DNA of 64,000 bases from Caprella mutica. Its lineage: Eukaryota; Arthropoda; Malacostraca; Amphipoda; Caprellidae. Below, piece after piece: positions 59,954 through 64,000 of the stretch. The notes under the pieces were generated by a model, which was not told the DNA's origin, did no database searches, and was given only the letters and a program-made list of their open reading frames with translations. The stretch is from contig CANNZV010001465.1 of the NCBI GenBank assembly GCA_947561585.1, positions 124,001 through 188,000 of the forward strand, written 5' to 3'. Position numbers and translations under genes: made by a program. The first letter of the stretch is position 1; every line of letters begins with the position of its first letter.

Positions 59954-60082
59954 TACAAATTCCTTTATGGCATGGGCATATTTCTCTCCAGATAACAGAG
60001 TCCAGTGTGATAGTGAGTCCAGCAAGCTCGACAGAATCCTGTGAAAAACAAAATTTTGCGCATTAAGTGTGACACCATGTCT

Positions 60083-60090
60083 GCCACATA
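60083..60090. other. 8-bp target-site duplication, left copy (GCCACATA)
   Basis: GCCACATA directly precedes the left terminus CAGGCGCGTATAC. The identical 8 bp follows the right terminus at 63,284-63,291. Confidence 0.92.
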
Positions 60091-63000
60091 CAGGCGCGTA
60101 TACAAGAGGGGGGGCATTGGGGGCAGATGCCCCCCCCCTTGAGGTCTGAACTTTTAAAATAAATATACGGATTAATAAAAAATATATGGATTAATCTTCC
60201 AAATTGAAGAAATGTCAATTATTTGATTATTTTTAATTGCTTTTGACATGCTTGAACTCAGTATTCCATCAAAATCATCATTTTTAAATTACAAAATGCG
60301 AGAAATTAAATTGCTTCAAGTCGTATTATGTATAAGCCATTTTCTCCACAGAGAGTGGATTTCTATCGCCCTATTAATATAAGCATTGTTCTTCAATTTA
60401 AAAATATTTTTGAATTTGAGAAGAAATGCATCGTCCTGTACTCTGTAGTTTGCCAAAACACCTTCTTCTTCAACAATACGCTGAAAATTCATGCTTTACC
60501 AAGATAAATGGAAGGGTGGCAAAATCTTACCACTTGAAAAAGTTCACAAGAGTTCGTGGTCTATTCAACGAAACTGGTTCGATACAAGAAAAAGCAAATG
60601 AAAACAAAGCTAAAAAAACACAAACTGCAATTCAAGAGGTGAAAAGTTTCTTTGAAGAAACCACTAGTTTTTCTCTCAGAAAAGTTTTTCAGCAGATTTC
60701 ATCCACACCAAAACCACATGGTTGATGATCGTCATACACTCATTTAGTTTCCGTTTTTATCAATGAACTTCAGTTCTACCATTTACGAAAACCACATAAA
60801 TAGCGGTTTTGTGAGTGGATTATGCAGCAACCATCCAACATTGCCAATTGAATCGTTTGGACAGACGAGAAGTTAATTTGCCTCCATCAAAAACACATCG
60901 AAAAAATACGAATGGAAATTTTCGAAATATCTGGAAAGAAAATGATAGATATGACGTATGATGCTAAGGTTGCAATTATTAATGGAATGGTTCCAATTGT
61001 TCAAGCATTCCTTAACGAACAAGGCAACATGTTAGTTTCCATGTTAATGTTTTTTCAAAACTCTGATCCCAGCCTGCAACTTCTTCACTTTGGTGGATGC
61101 AAGACCAAATGCATCTCTAGAATTTAAGGAAAAGTTTCGAAGTCTAGTGATTAGCAGAAGTACGGAAATAAAATTCCTGGTCGGCACACAGTCCAGATCT
61201 CAACCCTTTAGACTTTCGCATATGGGCTGCTGCACAAACTCGAGTTTATATATAAAACAAAAGATCCCAATGAGTCTCTTATACAATGTGCTCAAATCTC
61301 CGATCAAAAATATAATAATAAGACTCAAGAAAGTATGCAAAAATGTTCTGTGTTCTGAAGCGTGCATCGTTCTGTCTTCACTTCGGAGGGGGTCATTTTC
61401 AACAACTTTTGTATGACCTCAGGTGATGTGCCTCATATGATATAAGACAATAAATGTTAACAACAATAAAAATCCTTTCTTTTCTTTCAAAGTGATGCAT
61501 GGTATTTGACTTATTTTTAAGTTTTTCTAATTCGCAATTAAAAAATTACGTTATCTGATGAAACACAGTGTAGCATTATGATTTTGATTATTTTTGCTGC
61601 AGCCAATGATTGAATATTGTGATAAAGTTAATGACTATCAGTCTATTGGATTTGATATAGAGCTTGTGGACTGTACAATTCATCCACTGACACACTATGT
61701 TCCATCAGAAACGATATTTTTAAATTACGAATTAGAAGCACTTCATCAATTGTCATCATAGATACACCACGTTGATGGGAAAGAAAGTATTATTATTAAA
61801 CATTTATTGTCATATATATATATGGCTATATCATATGAACCACATCTCCTGTGGCCCTACAGAAGTTGTTGAAAATTACCTCCTTCAGCCTGAAGACAGA
61901 ACGAAGCCAACTTCGAACCATTCTTTCAAATTTCTTAGGGTTCAATGAGTTATACCTTTCAGCGAAACTTTAAACACTTAGTATTAGAGACACAATGGAA
62001 TATTCTTTTTCATATATAAACTCGAGTTTGTGCATCAGCCAAGAAGTGAAAATCCAAAGGATTGTGATATTGATTGTGTGCTGGCCAGGAATTTTCCGTT
62101 CTTCTACTAATGAATTGACCGCTAATCTTTTCAATGAGAAATTCTAGAACTGCATTTGTTCAATGTGGTGGAGCGCCGTCTTGCATCCACCAAAGTAAAG
62201 AACGAGATGCAGTATAAGTCAAATAAGGGGTGCTAGTTAGGTATGCAATCTGTGAGGTTAATGTGATCTGATAATTTTCATTTTAATAATTATGATAATT
62301 TTTCTTTTCAAGTAACTGTGATACAAAACATACAATATAGACGAGTTGATAGGATGTCTTGAAGTATTTCCATAATAAGGCTTTGCATATGTAAATGGTA
62401 TATAATGATTTAAGGAATATATTTGGTATCTCGTATACCTGTTTGTATCTTTTATATTTGCTAATAAATTCTAAATAGATAACATGCCAAACCAGTAAAT
62501 GATGATCAGATCGCATAGCAAACTAGCACCAAATAATGTCCTGTAGCAATCTGAGATATGAAACACCATCAACTGATGACAAGTTGCCATCATCATCAAG
62601 GAATGCATGAAAGATTATATCCATTCAATTAATAATGGCAACAAAGATATTACTTAGCACCATACCTATCATTTATTCCGTTGATATTTCAGGGATTTTC
62701 ATTAATGTACCTGACGATCCTCCACAACGGAGTAATGTTTGGTGAAATCTGCTGAGAAACTGGGGGTTCTGGGCGGTTCTTCATAGAAACTCTTCACCTC
62801 CTGAATCACTGTTTCTGTTCTTTTGGTTTTGTTATAATTTGCTTTTCTTGTGAATAGAACCAGTTTCATTGAATAGACCAAGTACTCTTGTGAAATTTTT
62901 CAGGTAAGATTTAGCCGCCCTTCCACTTGTCATGGAGTGAAGCATGAATTTTCGACATACTGTTGAAGAAGAAGGTGTTTTGGCAAACTACAGAGTACAG

Positions 63001-63283
63001 GACTATGCATTTCTTCTCAAATTCAAAAACATTTTTAAGGTTTAAAACAAATGCTAATACTAATAGGATAAAATCCATTTTTTATACTTTATGAACATAA
63101 TGACGTCTTCCCGTTTCGCAATTTAAAAAATGAGTTTTCTGACGAAACACAGTGTAAGCATGTTCAAAGCAATAAAAAAATCCAATAACTGATCAGTCTG
63201 AGGAATTATCCGTAGATTTTTTTCAGAAACGTTAAATTTTTTGAAAAGTGCCCCCCCTTGACCGAATCCTAGATACGCCCCTG
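60091..63283. mobile_element. 3.19-kb palindromic hAT-type element carrying two inverted mariner-like transposase relics
   Basis: The ends are inverted repeats (left CAGGCGCGTATACAAGAGGG; right complement CAGGGGCGTATCTAGGATTC) next to C/G-rich runs, with an 8-bp GCCACATA duplication, as in hAT-type insertions. Inside, the left arm (about 60,091-61,440) and right arm complement (about 63,283-61,860) match over most of their length, from TTTGAATTTGAGAAGAAATG onwards. Both arms carry a decayed Tc1/mariner-type transposase: KKFTRVRGLFNETGSIQ, a helix-turn-helix-like SFSLRKVFQQIS and RAFLNEQ-like pieces on +; on - at about 62,200-62,040 the WMQDGAPPH-type block and NPLDFHFLA, the mariner catalytic-domain surroundings. 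Multiple stops exist. About 400 bp between the arms is unmatched. Confidence 0.8.
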
Positions 63284-63291
63284 GCCACATA
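63284..63291. other. 8-bp target-site duplication, right copy (GCCACATA)
   Basis: Identical to 60,083-60,090 and directly adjacent to the right terminus (…ATACGCCCCTG). The duplicated bases are gypsy RT coding sequence. Confidence 0.92.
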
Positions 63292-64000
63292 CGTCCAACC
63301 AGTTGACTGACTGGAAGAAACTTTCTTCTAAGGTATCAGACCAAAGTAGAACATCATCAATACATTTACTTATATTTGTAAAGTCAGCAACTATCTCCTC
63401 ATAACTCTTAGAATACCCATCACCTGAGGCTATGTAGCCCTGAGGTGCTGAACAGTAACGGTACCTACCCCACGGTGTTATGAAGGTCGTGTAGTGCCTG
63501 TCTTCGCGTCTCAGAGGAACGCTGTAGTAGCCGTTCCAGGCATCAAACACAGTTTTATATCTACTTTGTGGTATAGAGCGGGCCTGATAGAATAGAGACC
63601 GAGTATGATGAGTTTCCCTTGTGGCATGGGCAATTGGGCATTCAATGGCTGGAGATTGACTGTCCTCCGTAGTGTTCCACCTTTCTTGGCACAAACCACC
63701 ATTCTGTGACACCAAGTGACTGGTTTCAGAACGCCAAGTTTCACATCACTGTCAAGACTGGCTTTTACCTGTGTTTGCCATTGAATAGGGATCGGTATGG
63801 GCGTGTTTGATATGCAACTGGAGTGGCATTAGGGTTTATCATTAGCTGTAGTGGAGTACCATCCATTATTGGTAGTATTTGATGCTGGCACACATTAAAA
63901 GTATTCGATTTTTAGATTATTTAGTAAAAACTTCTAGTTAGTCCCTGTTCTGATTAGTTGCAGGGTATGGTAACTTGGTTGGAAGTTGAGGAGGGAGTTC

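Larger units (their letters stand above)
59954..64000 (-). mobile_element. Ty3/gypsy retrotransposon relic (RT region), split by a 3.19-kb insertion
   Basis: On the minus strand from the right edge down to 63,284 the sequence encodes the gypsy RT start: TWCHRMVVCAKK and TVNLQPLNA, the conserved YYSVPLRREDRHYTTFITPW and YRYCSAPQGY blocks, and IDDVLLW as the catalytic YxDD-type motif. It then breaks off at WLDVCG. The RT resumes at about 60,082 and ends at about 59,955 (GEKYAHAIKEF). Removing the insertion and one copy of the 8-bp duplication joins the two halves in frame. A frame change near 63,600-63,650 and truncation at 59,954 by the CCGAA array show that it is dead. The element continues past the right edge. 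Long terminal repeats are not in view. Confidence 0.88.

Noticed and set aside
60091..63283. Calling the 3.19-kb insertion a simple mariner element
   Set aside because: Mariner-type elements duplicate TA. Here the duplication is 8 bp (GCCACATA), and the ends resemble hAT termini.

Overview
This is repeat-dominated DNA from an invertebrate animal genome. It is AT-rich outside the repeats, has a spliced gene with GT-AG introns, and carries relics of Tc1/mariner, hAT-type, MULE, Ty3/gypsy and non-LTR elements. An arthropod is my best guess, from the style of the Tc1 transposase ([15 protein letters not shown]) and the mix of elements, but nothing here fixes the species. I see no rRNA, tRNA, CRISPR array or bacterial-type operon.

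Layout. 1-27,045 is one uninterrupted satellite array (about 650 monomers of 42 bp, with a recurrent 40-bp variant). It is organised into nested higher-order duplications with offsets of 2,878, 3,540, 6,374/6,624, 3,414 and 3,989 bp. It ends at a truncated Tc1 relic (27,046-27,812). From 28 to 37 kb there is AT-rich DNA with dispersed repeats, an assembly gap (28,920-29,596) inside a C-rich array, a short element with inverted C/G-rich arrays (30.6-31.3 kb), a ~0.9-kb long-TIR element (31,337-32,245) and a 50-bp tandem array (36.3-37.0 kb).

The only convincing protein-coding gene is at 38,349-42,427 on the + strand. It has a 13-codon first exon, a 1.56-kb intron and a large second exon. The product has two C2H2-like zinc fingers, a coiled coil and a tyrosine-recombinase (phage-integrase fold) domain. 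The reading frame changes just before the catalytic His/Tyr block. A 56-nt GT-AG interval restores the frame but removes the second-Arg region, so as sequenced no simple reading gives a complete catalytic set.

43-51 kb holds copies of a SINE-like family of about 390 bp, a ~16-bp array followed by a 32-bp (2 x 16) array, a second inverted copy of the 0.9-kb element, and a FLYWCH-MULE relic. 51.7-55.2 kb shows no recognised gene. 55.6-64 kb is a graveyard of non-LTR and gypsy elements with nested insertions: an ~0.84-kb element in a LINE RT, a 'CCGAA' array at the LINE/gypsy junction, and a 3.19-kb palindromic element with a perfect 8-bp target-site duplication inside a gypsy RT.

The most unusual pattern is the recurrence of arrays with a period of about 16 bp (15-17 bp) at seven or more sites. 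They have different sequences but a shared layout, and are repeatedly placed as inverted ends of short AT-rich elements. This suggests a foldback-like class of non-autonomous elements. The zinc-finger/recombinase gene is the other main candidate for novelty.
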